Source: a bacterium
Lineage (GTDB): Bacteria > SZUA-79 > Acidulodesulfobacterales > Acidulodesulfobacteraceae
Assembly: GCA_021812245.1 (NCBI GenBank)
Contig: JAKAOK010000001.1
Location: 124,001-188,000, forward strand
DNA: 64,000 nucleotides
Direction of reading: 5' to 3'
Shown here: one piece after another, positions 31,151-40,348 of the stretch
How positions within the stretch are numbered: the first letter of the stretch is position 1
Layout: every line of letters begins with the position of its first letter
Notes under the pieces: model-generated
Told to the model about the DNA's origin: nothing
Seen by the model: the letters and a program-made list of their open reading frames with translations, nothing else
The model's database searches: none
Position numbers and translations under genes: made by a program

Positions 31151-31933
31151 TTAATATCTGCTCGTTATAAAATTTTCTGTTCTTTTGTCTTTAGGTCTCG
31201 TAAAGAAATTTCCTGCTTCATCGAATTCTATAAGTTCTCCGTCCAGAAAAAATCCGCTGTAATCGGAAATTCTGCCGGACTGCTGAACGTTATGGCTTAC
31301 AACTATTATAGTATAATACTTCTTAAACGAATTTATCAAATCTAGTATAATGCTTGTCGAAACAGGGTCAAGATAAGCGGTCGGTTCGTCCATTAAGAGT
31401 ATTGACGGATTGGTCGCTATCGCCCTTGCTATGCAAAGTCTCTGCTGTTGCCCGCCGGAAAGAGAAAGCGCGGACTTATTCAACTTATCTTTGACTTCGT
31501 CGTAAAGTCCTGAATATTTCAAACATTTTTCTACGCGTTCCACTATAAAATCCTTATTTTTTATGCCGTGTATTTTTAATCCGAAAGCTATATTATCGAA
31601 AATAGATTTTGGGAACGGATTAGGATTTTGAAATACCATACCTATATCTCTCCTTAATTCCACTACATCTACCGACTTATCGTATATATTTTTCCCGTTA
31701 ATCAAAACTTCGCCGGTCAGTTTTGCACCTTCCGTGTAATCGTTCATCCTGTTAAGCGTCCTTAAAAATGTAGATTTTCCACACCCCGAAGGACCTAAAA
31801 GCGTGCATACCGAATTTTTTTTGAAATAAAGATTTACCGATTTTAAAAGATGGTATTTCCCGTAATAAAAATTCAGGTCTTTAACGTCGACTATTATATT
31901 ATCGGCATTGTCTTTTTTTATATTTTCGGGCAT
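31151..31933 (-). CDS. pstB: Phosphate ABC transporter ATP-binding protein
   Basis: A 260-residue ABC ATPase of the phosphate importer. It has Walker A GPSGCGKST (about 43-51), signature LSGGQQQRLCIARAIA, Walker B ILLMDEPTAYLDP and the switch histidine in IVVSHN. Length and order are typical of PstB. It lies 16 bases after pstA on the same strand. Confidence 0.97.
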   Translation of the reverse strand: MPENIKKDNADNIIVDVKDLNFYYGKYHLLKSVNLYFKKNSVCTLLGPSGCGKSTFLRTLNRMNDYTEGAKLTGEVLINGKNIYDKSVDVVELRRDIGMVFQNPNPFPKSIFDNIAFGLKIHGIKNKDFIVERVEKCLKYSGLYDEVKDKLNKSALSLSGGQQQRLCIARAIATNPSILLMDEPTAYLDPVSTSIILDLINSFKKYYTIIVVSHNVQQSGRISDYSGFFLDGELIEFDEAGNFFTRPKDKRTENFITSRY

Positions 31934-31949
31934 AAAATTTTAATTCCCC

Positions 31950-32861
31950 CTATAAAATAAATCTTTTGGCTAAATAATTTATTAATCTTAACCCTAAATC
32001 CAATGCAAATATAAAGAACAATAAAACCACGGATGCCGCTTCCGCCTTGTAATGCAGTATTTTGGACGGTTCATGAATATATATAAATATAAGCATCGCC
32101 AAATCCCCCACGGCCCCGCCGGGACCGGTAACGCCTGTTGGCATGCCGGTATTATAATAGTTCGTAAATAAGAGCGGCGCCGTCTGTCCGATTATATTCA
32201 TTACTCCCAGCAATATTCCTGTAAATATGCCTCCGAGCGCGGCTTTTAATATGACCGCCCGCGTAGCCTGCCATTTGGTAGCCCCAAGAGCGAGGGCGCC
32301 TTCTATATAGCTTGCGGGAATCTGATTAACCGCCTGCTCCGTTAGAAGCGTAATAATCGGGGTCATAATAAAACCGAGCGTAAGGCCGCCGGCAAGGGCC
32401 GAAAATCCAAAATGAAAACCTGGTCCCGCATTAGTAGAAAAAACATAAAAGCCGACAATACCCCAAACGATGGACGGAATCCCTATCATGAGTTCATTTA
32501 ACAGCCTCAAAAAACCGTTTACCCTTTTTTTGCCAAAAAGCGACAGATATAATCCGGTTCCTATTCCGATAGGAACGGCAAGAATAGAGGCGATTACTAT
32601 AAGATAAAGGTCTCCAATAACGGCGTTTAATATTCCGCCTTCGGCGCCTATCGGAAATCCGGTCGGAAGCGTCGAAATAAAATGCCAGTTAAGATATTTA
32701 TATCCTATCGAAACAGCCTTATAAATAATGTGAAAAACCGGAAAAGAGCCTATAATAAACGCGGTTATCGCAAAAAATACGGCAACGTTATTATAAAATT
32801 TCTTCCTTTTAAGGTATCCTCTGTTTGCCGGAAATACCGGCTCATGCGATTGCTGTTCCAT
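31950..32861 (-). CDS. pstA: Phosphate ABC transporter permease PstA
   Basis: A 303-residue inner-membrane permease with six predicted helices. The ALGATKWQATRAVILKAALGGIFTG stretch is the EAA loop facing PstB, and PSIVWGIVGFYVF is a PstA/PstC hallmark. It lies 48 bases after pstC. Confidence 0.96.
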   Translation of the reverse strand: MEQQSHEPVFPANRGYLKRKKFYNNVAVFFAITAFIIGSFPVFHIIYKAVSIGYKYLNWHFISTLPTGFPIGAEGGILNAVIGDLYLIVIASILAVPIGIGTGLYLSLFGKKRVNGFLRLLNELMIGIPSIVWGIVGFYVFSTNAGPGFHFGFSALAGGLTLGFIMTPIITLLTEQAVNQIPASYIEGALALGATKWQATRAVILKAALGGIFTGILLGVMNIIGQTAPLLFTNYYNTGMPTGVTGPGGAVGDLAMLIFIYIHEPSKILHYKAEAASVVLLFFIFALDLGLRLINYLAKRFIL

Positions 32862-32909
32862 TTACTTTTATAAATTATATTTATTATGATTATCGACTGT
32901 TTCTTTAAA

Positions 32910-33854
32910 TCAGCCGCCGCCGAACTGAGACCTGCTGAATCTTCCGCCTATAACCCTGTTTAAAATATTTCTTCCTATTATGTTAACTATAAGGCTTGTC
33001 AATAAAAGCACAAGCGCAAGTTCTACTTCCGCAGAAGCGTATATGGGGCTTATCACGGCAAACGTAAACGTGTTTGCAAGCAATGAAGATATAGTATAGC
33101 CTACGCTGAATAAAGATTTTGGCACGACTGCCTGATTGCCTATTAAAAGCACTACGGCTATAGTTTCTCCTATCGCCCTTCCGAAGCCTAAAATTATCCC
33201 CCCGTATATGCCGTTCAAGGCATAAGGCAGGGAAACGTCTTTTATGACGTCTAATTTTGTGGCTCCCATAGCCAGCGCCCCGTCTTTGGCAAGCTTTGGA
33301 ACCGAAGCCAAAGAATCTTTGGTAATAGAAGATATTATAGGCAAAATCATAAATGCGACTATAATGCTTGCAGCAAGAATTCCGTACCCGATATTTTCCT
33401 CTACTTTTAAAAATGGGATGCTTGAAAAATGGGCGTCAAAAAACGGCTCTACAGATTCTCTCAGCCAAGGAACTATTGTTAATACTCCCCATACGCCGAA
33501 AACGACGCTTGGTATCCCCGCCAGCATTTCGACTATTACCGTAAAAATCCCCCTTAAAAAATACGGGCAGTATTCCTGTAAAAATATCCCTATACCGAAA
33601 CTGAAAGGTATCGCAAATAATAACGCAAGAAAAGTAACGATAAAAGTTCCTGCAATAAAAGTCAAAGCGCCGAAGACCTCTTTGGGAGGATTCCATTCTT
33701 TTGTCCATAAAAAAGAAATGCCGTACCTGATAACGGAAGGATAGCTGTAATAGAGTATAATTATGACGGAAATTAAAAAAATCAGAACTACAGACAGAAC
33801 AAAAACGGAAAGAATGAATTTAAACAGGTCGTCTTTGTATTTTAAGGTAAACAT
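32910..33854 (-). CDS. pstC: Phosphate ABC transporter permease PstC
   Basis: A 314-residue inner-membrane permease, partner of PstA. LAGIPSVVFGVWGVLTIVP and AMGATKLDVIKDVSLPYALNGIYGG (EAA loop) identify it. It is separated from pstS by 141 bases containing a strong hairpin. The C-terminus is Gly-rich (RFSRSQFGGG). Confidence 0.96.
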   Translation of the reverse strand: MFTLKYKDDLFKFILSVFVLSVVLIFLISVIIILYYSYPSVIRYGISFLWTKEWNPPKEVFGALTFIAGTFIVTFLALLFAIPFSFGIGIFLQEYCPYFLRGIFTVIVEMLAGIPSVVFGVWGVLTIVPWLRESVEPFFDAHFSSIPFLKVEENIGYGILAASIIVAFMILPIISSITKDSLASVPKLAKDGALAMGATKLDVIKDVSLPYALNGIYGGIILGFGRAIGETIAVVLLIGNQAVVPKSLFSVGYTISSLLANTFTFAVISPIYASAEVELALVLLLTSLIVNIIGRNILNRVIGGRFSRSQFGGG

Positions 33855-33890
33855 TAATTTGTTTAAAAAGGGACAAGCTTATGTTTGTAT

Positions 33891-33922
33891 TAAGGGGGGT
33901 AGATTTAAATCTGCCCCCCTTA
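33891..33922. other. Strong palindrome between pstS and pstC
   Basis: TAAGGGGGGTAGATTT directly abuts AAATCTGCCCCCCTTA, a nearly perfect 32-bp palindrome (one G-T pair). On the minus strand it follows pstS and precedes pstC without a U run. It is likely to protect the pstS message or partly stop transcription, giving more binding protein than permease. It shares its core with the hairpin at 31109-31141. Confidence 0.65.
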
Positions 33923-33995
33923 TGTTATTTGTTAATTTGCAAATTTTTCTAATTATAGCATATTCCTTTTAATTTTTCTAAAAAAAATCATCGGA

Positions 33996-35090
33996 CTATT
34001 TTACCTGGGCCAGAAGTTTTTTAACGTTAGGCATAACGGATTTCGGAAGCGGAGCGAAACCGGTTTTAACGGTGTATTTAGCCGCCTGTCCCGGACCAAG
34101 AGCCCATTTTACCAAATCCTTAATCGATTTTGTAGTGGCTGGACTCGGCTGGGTTCTCTTTATCATCCAGAATTCAAAGTTTGAATCGGGATAAGCGTTC
34201 TTAGCCGAAACGTTCCATACTATAGATTTATCGAAATCAGCCGGAAAATCTCCCTGTTTTAAAGCAGAGTTCGCGGCGGCGGCAATAGTTTTAACCGAAC
34301 CTACGACGTAATTACCAGCTTTATTAAGCAGCGCGGCGCTTGCAAGATGATATTCCATAACCCAGCCGAGTCCTACGTAACCTATGCCTCCGGACGTGCT
34401 TTTAACGGCGGCGACGACTGCATCGCTTCCAAGATAACCGCTTCCCGCCGGCCAAGACGGGGATAAGCTTCTTCCCACTTTGCTTGCCCATGCTTTAGAC
34501 GTATCGGTTAAAAGGCTTGTAAAATCAAATGTAGTTCCGCTCGCATCCGCCCTGTGTGTCACAAAAATACGAAGATTTGGAAATTTATACTGCGGGTTTA
34601 ATTTTTTAAAGACGGGGTTGTCCCAGTTTGTAATCTTACCCATATAAATTTCCGCAACCAATTTCGGCGTCATTTTGAGATTTACGTTGTCATGTATGCC
34701 CGGGATGTTATAAATGACCTGGGCATCGTCAAGGGCGACAGGTACGTTTACTAAATTAGGATACCTCTTTTTAAAACTTTTTGTAAGATAAGCGTCAGAT
34801 GCCCCTATGGTAATATTGCCGTCCGCGGCGTTTGATATACCGAAACCGGAACCCGTACTCGCAACGGAAACCGTAACTCCCGGATTAAGCTTATGATATT
34901 TAACCGCCCAGACCGAGTTTAATGGATAAAGCATGCTGGAACCGGAAATAGTAATCGTTCCCGCCGGAACTTTAGAGCTTGTTGCCGGTGCTTTAGACTT
35001 GGTGCAGCCCGCGGCAAAAAGGGACAAGGCAAAAACGGCAGAAGCAACCGTTAATCCTCCTAGCATTTTTTTCATACTGCTTTTGTTCAT
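33996..35090 (-). CDS. pstS: Phosphate-binding protein PstS
   Basis: A 364-residue periplasmic phosphate-binding protein with a lipoprotein signal (MKKMLGGLTVASAVFALSLF followed by AAGC). The ligand loops of the family are visible: GTITISGSSMLYPL near residue 40, VASTGSGFGIS, and HRADASGTTFDFTSLL. The ATG at 35090 is preferred because a GGAGGAG ribosome-binding site lies just before it. An ATG 13 codons upstream is unlikely. First gene of the pst operon and preceded by Pho-box-like repeats. Confidence 0.95.
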   Translation of the reverse strand: MNKSSMKKMLGGLTVASAVFALSLFAAGCTKSKAPATSSKVPAGTITISGSSMLYPLNSVWAVKYHKLNPGVTVSVASTGSGFGISNAADGNITIGASDAYLTKSFKKRYPNLVNVPVALDDAQVIYNIPGIHDNVNLKMTPKLVAEIYMGKITNWDNPVFKKLNPQYKFPNLRIFVTHRADASGTTFDFTSLLTDTSKAWASKVGRSLSPSWPAGSGYLGSDAVVAAVKSTSGGIGYVGLGWVMEYHLASAALLNKAGNYVVGSVKTIAAAANSALKQGDFPADFDKSIVWNVSAKNAYPDSNFEFWMIKRTQPSPATTKSIKDLVKWALGPGQAAKYTVKTGFAPLPKSVMPNVKKLLAQVK

Positions 35091-35158
35091 AAAATCTCCT
35101 CCGTAAATTAAATTAAAATTAGCAGCCAAAATTATCTACTTTTTACGCTTTAATCATA

Positions 35159-35209
35159 TTAACAGATTATTGTTACAATTTTATTACATTTATGTTAAAT
35201 TTTTGTAAT
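35159..35209 (-). promoter_or_regulatory. pstS: Phased Pho-box-like heptamers before pstS
   Basis: Five heptamers start exactly 11 bases apart at 35159, 35170, 35181, 35192 and 35203. On the + strand they read TTAACAG, TTGTTAC, TTATTAC, ATGTTAA and TTGTAAT. Eleven-base spacing of TGT/ACA heptamers is the layout of PhoB operators (consensus CTGTCAT type). The individual matches are degenerate and AT-rich, so this rests mainly on spacing and on lying before pstS. The region also serves the divergent gene at 35293. Confidence 0.55.
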
Positions 35210-35292
35210 AATTTATTTTTAATACAAAACGGCTGTGATATAATGATTACGGTAAAATAATATAACTATCAAAGTTTTTAAAAGGGGACAAT

Positions 35293-36447
35293 ATGAAAGC
35301 ATTTAACATTTATAATCCTGTAAAAATACATTTCGGCGGCGGCTTAATCGGCGAAGCCGGAAAAATAGCCAAAAAATATTCTAATACCGCTTTAATAGTT
35401 ACCGGAAAAAACTCTATGCAAAAATCGGGAACTTTAGACAGGCTTGTAAATATCCTAAAAGATGCGGGGGTTGCCCCGATAATATTCGACGGAATCACGC
35501 CTAACCCTACAACCTCTGAAATAGATTCGGCGGCGGTCATCGCAAGGGAAAAAGACGTCGGACTTATTATAGGTTTGGGCGGCGGAAGCCCTCTTGATTC
35601 CGCAAAGGCCGTTGCAGTTGCGGCAAAAGGCAATATTCCGGTATGGAACTATCTGAAAACTACGGCGGAGGAAGCACTACCGGTTATAACGATAGTTTCG
35701 ACCTCTGGAACCGGCAGCGAGGTAAACAGATACTCGGTAATTACGAACACTGAGACCGCCGAAAAACCTGGATTCGGCTATGAATGTATGTATCCGAAAG
35801 AGGCGATAATCGACCCTGAAATTATGCTCTCAATGCCGCCTTATGTTACGGCGGCGACCGGCTTCGACGTGTTCGTCCACGCCTTTGAAGCTTTTACGGG
35901 AAGGGCGAAAAACGCTTTTTCTTCGGCATACTGCATGCAGGCATTTTATCTTTTAAAAAACAATCTGATTAAGGCATATAAAGAGCCGGATAATATCGAA
36001 GCAAGGGGGAATATGGCCCTGGCATCGGCTCTTGCCGGACTTGCGATAGATATTTCCGGCGTAGGCATAATACACGCTATGGAGCATCCAGTATCTGGAA
36101 ATTATGCGAACGTAGCCCACGGAGCCGGTCTTGCCGCGTTGACGGTAGAATCCATGAAATACAACCTTGGAGCATGCAAAAGGGACTATATGCTTACAGC
36201 GCACCATTTCGGCATTAAAAGAGCGGGGAAAAGCGACGACGAATATGCTGCGTCTTTGATAGAAAAAATACAGGAAATATTAGCGGCTTTAAATTTAAAT
36301 ATCGGGTTGAAAGGCCTAGGCGTGGAAAAAAGCAAACTTGCTAAGATTGCCGGAGAAGCTTTTACTACGATGGGCTTTGCCGTTCAGAACAATCCGGCGG
36401 AAGCCGGCGAAAAAGAAGTTTTAAAATTGCTTGAAGCAAGTTATTAA
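35293..36447 (+). CDS. Iron-containing alcohol dehydrogenase
   Basis: A 384-residue group III metal-dependent alcohol dehydrogenase (cytoplasmic, NAD(P)-dependent). [19 protein letters not shown] (about 95-113) is the nucleotide site, [23 protein letters not shown] follows, and metal ligands are expected in [12 protein letters not shown] (about 194-205) and [22 protein letters not shown] (about 257-278). The C-terminal half resembles butanol or 1,3-propanediol dehydrogenases. AAAGGGGACA lies before the ATG. It is divergent from pstS. The substrate is not readable. Confidence 0.9.
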   Translation: MKAFNIYNPVKIHFGGGLIGEAGKIAKKYSNTALIVTGKNSMQKSGTLDRLVNILKDAGVAPIIFDGITPNPTTSEIDSAAVIAREKDVGLIIGLGGGSPLDSAKAVAVAAKGNIPVWNYLKTTAEEALPVITIVSTSGTGSEVNRYSVITNTETAEKPGFGYECMYPKEAIIDPEIMLSMPPYVTAATGFDVFVHAFEAFTGRAKNAFSSAYCMQAFYLLKNNLIKAYKEPDNIEARGNMALASALAGLAIDISGVGIIHAMEHPVSGNYANVAHGAGLAALTVESMKYNLGACKRDYMLTAHHFGIKRAGKSDDEYAASLIEKIQEILAALNLNIGLKGLGVEKSKLAKIAGEAFTTMGFAVQNNPAEAGEKEVLKLLEASY

Positions 36448-36488
36448 AATTTAATAATAAAATTTATAATTATTTTTCAGGAGAATTT

Positions 36489-38183
36489 ATGCTTTCAACA
36501 TTTAAATTAAGATTATATATCGCGGCGCTTGCAATGTTTATTATTTTTTTAATTTTAAATTTTTTCCTTTTAGGCTTTATAGGTAAAATAAAAAACCGTT
36601 CGTATATACAAGCTGTTTTAGGCTCTACCTCTATTTCACTGCTAAGGGTTGACAGAGATGCCTCTAATTTAATATATCTGGCTAAACTTAGAGAATCTAA
36701 TCTTAAAATTGCCAAACTTACTAAAAAAACATACGATACCGCATCTATAGATAAAAAAATAAATGATTTAGCCGATAAAATCAAATCTGCAAGAAAAAAT
36801 AATATAATTGCTATAAACGGTTTTTATTCCGGGTTTCAAAGGGAGCATTTTAAAAAACTTTTTGGAATAAAAAAAAGTCTGCTAATAAGACCGGGTAGTT
36901 TAAAAACTCCAACGGCTAAAGAAAAAATGGCAGAACTTAAGCAGATTATGTCCAAGTATAGGCCTAACATAACTAAATTATTAAAAAATCCGCAGAAAGA
37001 AGGATTAACGGCAAGGCCGGAATATTTTAACGCCAATATCGATAAGATTATAAAATTGCTGGATTTCGACAGGTATGCAATGTCTTCCGGTATGAGTAAA
37101 AAAATCAATTTTCTATTCGATTTGTTTATTGCGGTGCCGTTTTTTATGCTTATAGCCCTCCTGTCGGTCAGTTATTATTTCAAAAAATTTTTAATAGACG
37201 AACTTGAAATAGCTATTATAAAAGTCAAAGACGTGGCGGGCGGAGATTTATCTTCAAAAATAAAAGTTAACGTAAATCCAAAAAATGAAATAGGAAGATT
37301 GATTAACCATGTAAATACGCTTATCGAATCGTTTGCGGGCAACGTAAAGTCTATCAATAACGCCGCAAATTCTATTTCAGGGCAGGGTGAAGAGCTTAAC
37401 CATTCCTCAAAAGAGTTGGAAAAAAATCTTGAAAATATGAGGCAAAACAGTTCTTCAATAATAGCGTCTATAAAACAAATTACGTCGGCTATCCTCGAAG
37501 TGGCTAAAAATTCCAACTCTGGGGCGCAGGAAGCCGACCGCACCCAGAAAGCCACCGAAGAAGGATACGATGCCGTTCAAAACGTTATCAAAGAAATAAA
37601 TTCTATCGAGGCCGCCGTCGATAATACATCTTCGGTAATGGAAGAACTGGGCGCGTCCTCGCAAAAAATAGGCGATATCATCGCCGTCATCGACGAAATT
37701 GCCGACCAGACAAACCTGCTGGCTCTTAACGCTGCCATAGAAGCCGCAAGAGCAGGAGAACAGGGGAGAGGATTTGCCGTAGTAGCCGACGAGGTAAGGA
37801 AATTAGCTGAAAGAACTTCGAAAGCCACAAAAGAAATTACCGCAACCATAACATTTATTCAGGACGACACGGCAAAAGCTATCGACTCGATGCTTAAAGG
37901 AAAAAATAAGGTAAAAAACGGGGTCGATGTCGCAAAAAAGGCAGGAGAAAGGATAGAAGCCATAAAAGAACTGACGAATAAACTTAAAGATATGATTACC
38001 CAGATAGCGACTGCCGCCGAGGAACAATCTACTGCCGCCGAGGAAATCTCGGCTTCTTCCGATTTAATCCTGAGGGCTCAAGAAGCTACATCCGCCAGCA
38101 CCGGTCAGATTCAGATAAGTTCTCAGGAGTTATCGAATCTTGCTTCATTATTGTCAAAAAATATTAGCATTTTTAAATTATGA
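36489..38183 (+). CDS. Methyl-accepting chemotaxis protein
   Basis: A 564-residue chemoreceptor. TM1 (about 9-31) and TM2 (about 208-230) flank a Lys-rich helical sensor domain of about 175 residues that I cannot assign to a named fold. A HAMP domain follows (about 232-285) with the long coiled signalling domain. Its tip is [26 protein letters not shown]...[18 protein letters not shown]. Many adaptation-type glutamines and glutamates are present but no C-terminal CheR-tethering pentapeptide is evident. GGAG precedes the ATG. No other chemotaxis gene is in the window. Confidence 0.95.
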   Translation: MLSTFKLRLYIAALAMFIIFLILNFFLLGFIGKIKNRSYIQAVLGSTSISLLRVDRDASNLIYLAKLRESNLKIAKLTKKTYDTASIDKKINDLADKIKSARKNNIIAINGFYSGFQREHFKKLFGIKKSLLIRPGSLKTPTAKEKMAELKQIMSKYRPNITKLLKNPQKEGLTARPEYFNANIDKIIKLLDFDRYAMSSGMSKKINFLFDLFIAVPFFMLIALLSVSYYFKKFLIDELEIAIIKVKDVAGGDLSSKIKVNVNPKNEIGRLINHVNTLIESFAGNVKSINNAANSISGQGEELNHSSKELEKNLENMRQNSSSIIASIKQITSAILEVAKNSNSGAQEADRTQKATEEGYDAVQNVIKEINSIEAAVDNTSSVMEELGASSQKIGDIIAVIDEIADQTNLLALNAAIEAARAGEQGRGFAVVADEVRKLAERTSKATKEITATITFIQDDTAKAIDSMLKGKNKVKNGVDVAKKAGERIEAIKELTNKLKDMITQIATAAEEQSTAAEEISASSDLILRAQEATSASTGQIQISSQELSNLASLLSKNISIFKL

Positions 38184-38285
38184 GTTTTTTCTTTAAAGAA
38201 AGCAAAAGGAAAACAGAACTCCGAGCTTTGCCGAACAAAACAGGAAAATATTAAGCGGCATCGCTTCCCGGGTTTTCTGAAAACA

Positions 38286-38321
38286 AAAACCGGCTGTTTA
38301 TTCAAATAAATAGCCGGTTTT
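38286..38321. terminator. Bidirectional rho-independent terminator
   Basis: AAAACCGGCTGTTTATT pairs with AATAAATAGCCGGTTTT (one G-T pair) with a very short loop. It is followed on the + strand by TAATATTTTTGTGGGTTTTT and on the minus strand by a T-rich run. It lies between the convergent chemoreceptor gene and DUF2283 gene. Confidence 0.8.
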
Positions 38322-38339
38322 AATATTTTTGTGGGTTTT

Positions 38340-38552
38340 TTATGCGGCGTTATAATTGAGGGATACTTCGAGGGGTTTATTCTGCAGCGCGCTTATGTTT
38401 AAAATGGAAAACCCGATAACAGCACCGTTCTCGTCAACCTTTTCCATTACAGCATCGTTCGAGGTTTCCTTGAAATATCCTTTCTTCTTTTCGAACATTA
38501 CCTCGAAATAATCCCCTTCCTTGTCGTAATATACCGTTATCTCTTTTGCCAT
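38340..38552 (-). CDS. DUF2283 family protein, possible antitoxin
   Basis: A 70-residue protein with the DUF2283 pattern: ITVYYDKEGDYFEVMF at the start and AVIGFSILNIS...KPLEVSL near the end. The function of this family is not firmly established. It overlaps the preceding gene by 16 bases, an arrangement common in toxin-antitoxin pairs. Small, acidic-basic balanced, no membrane segment. Confidence 0.75.
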   Translation of the reverse strand: MAKEITVYYDKEGDYFEVMFEKKKGYFKETSNDAVMEKVDENGAVIGFSILNISALQNKPLEVSLNYNAA

Positions 38553-38866
38553 AATAATTCCCCTTTTTTAACCGTGTCCGTAAAATAAGAAGTTATAATA
38601 AAATTATCGTCCTCTTTATTTTTCACGACAACGCATAAATATTTTTCTCCAATTGGAGTGTTTTTATAGTTTCTATAAAATAATTCAACACTTACATCTA
38701 CTTTTGATTTTACAACTATATCGGGATTTTGTAAAGTTTCTTGAATTTTACCCATTTCCCCATTCATCTCATAGTGGGTGCTTTCAATATGGCTTTTTCT
38801 TTCACATGAAAACCTTATTCTTCGCTTAAAAAAATCTTCTAAAAATGAATTAAATTTAATTTCCAT
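38537..38866 (-). CDS. Small BECR/RelE-fold-like protein, possible toxin
   Basis: A 109-residue protein. The SHIESTHYEMNGEMGKIQETLQNPDIVV lead, then ELFYRNY and KYLCVVVKNK, ending IITSYFTDTVKKGELLW, resembles uncharacterised proteins that often accompany DUF2283 and may share a RelE/barnase-like nuclease fold. That assignment is from memory of the pattern, not a search. Conserved-looking His, Arg and Tyr residues could be catalytic. It is upstream of and overlaps the DUF2283 gene. No Shine-Dalgarno sequence is evident. Confidence 0.55.
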   Translation of the reverse strand: MEIKFNSFLEDFFKRRIRFSCERKSHIESTHYEMNGEMGKIQETLQNPDIVVKSKVDVSVELFYRNYKNTPIGEKYLCVVVKNKEDDNFIITSYFTDTVKKGELLWQKR

Positions 38867-38892
38867 ATGTTTATTTTAAATGGAGTTTTGTG

Positions 38893-38969
38893 TGGTGCGC
38901 CCAGAGGGATTCGAACCCCCGGCCTGCAGATTCGTAGTCTGACGCTCTATCCAGCTGAGCTATGGGCGC
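38893..38969 (-). tRNA. tRNA-Arg (anticodon ACG)
   Basis: A cloverleaf is readable on the minus strand: acceptor GCGCCCA/TGGGCGC, D arm GCTCAGCTGGATAGAGC, anticodon arm with ACG in a CTACGAA loop, and T arm GGGGGTTCGAATCCC. The CCA end is encoded (38893-38895). It decodes CGU and, after deamination of A34, CGC/CGA. Confidence 0.97.
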
Positions 38970-39142
38970 TTGTAGATTTGCAATATAGCAAAAATTGCGG
39001 TTAAGACGGTTATGTCTTTAGCGTGCTTGTTATTACTATACTTTAAATGATTGATTTTATGTTATTAATTATATATAATAGTTTGACTTAACGCAAATTA
39101 AATAATCATTTTTTGCCGTCTTACATCATTCACTTTTTACCT

Positions 39143-39219
39143 GCCCCCGTAGCTCAGTAGGATAGAGCAGAGGTTTCCTAAACCTTTGGTCATCGGTTCG
39201 ATTCCGGTCGGGGGCACCA
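39143..39219 (+). tRNA. tRNA-Arg (anticodon CCT)
   Basis: The acceptor GCCCCCG pairs with CGGGGGC, the D arm is GCTCAGTAGGATAGAGC, the anticodon stem AGGTTT/AAACCT carries CCT, the T arm is CGGTTCGATTCCG, and CCA is encoded. It reads AGG. It lies divergently about 170 bases from tRNA-Arg(ACG), and the gap between them is AT-rich with room for two promoters. Confidence 0.97.
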
Positions 39220-39293
39220 CTTAAACCGCAGGAATTAATCTTCCCGTTATAAAACTCTCTTGACAATTTTTTAGTATGGAAAATGCTAATTTT

Positions 39294-39638
39294 CTATTTT
39301 TGTGACGTATTGCTCTCTATATCCATAAGAACTGAAATAAGTTCGGCATAAGCCCATATCAATAAAAATACCAATATCGTCACTATAATACCGCCGAACA
39401 AAGAGAAGAAAAACGACGAAAGCGCAGACCCGAAATTAAATCTGCCCGCCCCGAACATCTCCGCCATTTTTCCCGCCTCATCCGCCCATACAAACGACAT
39501 AATTAAAGTGCCTATTAAACCCACTGCAAGATAAATTATGGCGATAATTTTTAAAATAAATGCTATAAGGGAAAGTGCAGGGTATTTCGAATCATTTTTT
39601 AAGGTTCCCTTAATTTTAAAATAAGAAATGTAATTCAT
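39294..39638 (-). CDS. Small membrane protein of unknown function
   Basis: A 114-residue protein with two clear membrane helices (about 24-50 and 76-100) separated by a short loop containing WADEAGKMAEMFGAGRFNFGSALSS, and a polar tail ending LMDIESNTSQK. I do not recognise a named family, although two-helix proteins with a D-I-E-x-N-T tail are frequent in bacteria. GGAGG precedes the ATG. It lies downstream of the nitroreductase on the same strand, 26 bases away. Confidence 0.7.
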   Translation of the reverse strand: MNYISYFKIKGTLKNDSKYPALSLIAFILKIIAIIYLAVGLIGTLIMSFVWADEAGKMAEMFGAGRFNFGSALSSFFFSLFGGIIVTILVFLLIWAYAELISVLMDIESNTSQK

Positions 39639-39664
39639 AGATACCTCCCAAATTATAAATATAA

Positions 39665-40327
39665 TTATTCATAAAATCTTAATATATTATCCACCGCGGT
39701 TCTTGCCGTTTTTATATTATTTATAGGACTTTCTTTTTTATAATATCCTATCGTAATGCCTAAAAGAAATTTTTCGCTGTTTCCGAGATTAAAAGCTTCT
39801 CTTAAAATATCCGGATATCTGACTAAATACGCCTGCGGACAGGCGCCCAATCCAAGATCGTGAGCGGCCAAAAGAATATTTTGAACAAACATTCCGCAAT
39901 CCAGAGTGGACCAGTGCCCCAATTTCTCGTTCATATATACGAAAATTGCGGTTTCCGAACCAAAAAAAAGATAATTATTCAGCGATATTTCTCTCCTTTT
40001 CTCTTCGTCGTCCCTTGAAATGCCGAGAAATTCATATCTTTGCTTTCCAGTTTCGAAAATATTTTTAGACTGTTCCTCCGGCCAGAATTCCGGAAAAGGA
40101 AAATCAGGACTTCCTTGACTGCCGTCCCGCGCCAGTTTATAAATTTTTCCTTTGATAAACTCTGATGTTTTTCCGGTCGAAACCGCAACTTTCCAAGGTT
40201 GAGAATTAGCCCACGATGGCGCATGAGAAGAAGTTTCGATTAATTTAATGAGCAAATCTTTAGGTACGGGTATGTTTTTAAAATCCCTTTTAGAAGAACG
40301 GTTCATAATACATTCTGTTAATTCCAT
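39665..40327 (-). CDS. Nitroreductase-family FMN oxidoreductase
   Basis: A 220-residue protein of the nitroreductase fold. NRSSKRDFKNIPVPKDLL at 8-25 is the family start (RS..R.F), SHAPSWANSQPWKVAV is the FMN phosphate and substrate edge, and GLGACPQAYLVRYPDILREAFNL the C-terminal signature. It acts on a quinone, nitro compound or flavin with NAD(P)H. It lies 21 bases after panB. Confidence 0.9.
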   Translation of the reverse strand: MELTECIMNRSSKRDFKNIPVPKDLLIKLIETSSHAPSWANSQPWKVAVSTGKTSEFIKGKIYKLARDGSQGSPDFPFPEFWPEEQSKNIFETGKQRYEFLGISRDDEEKRREISLNNYLFFGSETAIFVYMNEKLGHWSTLDCGMFVQNILLAAHDLGLGACPQAYLVRYPDILREAFNLGNSEKFLLGITIGYYKKESPINNIKTARTAVDNILRFYE

Positions 40328-40348
40328 TTATTTGCCCCCTTTTTCCCC

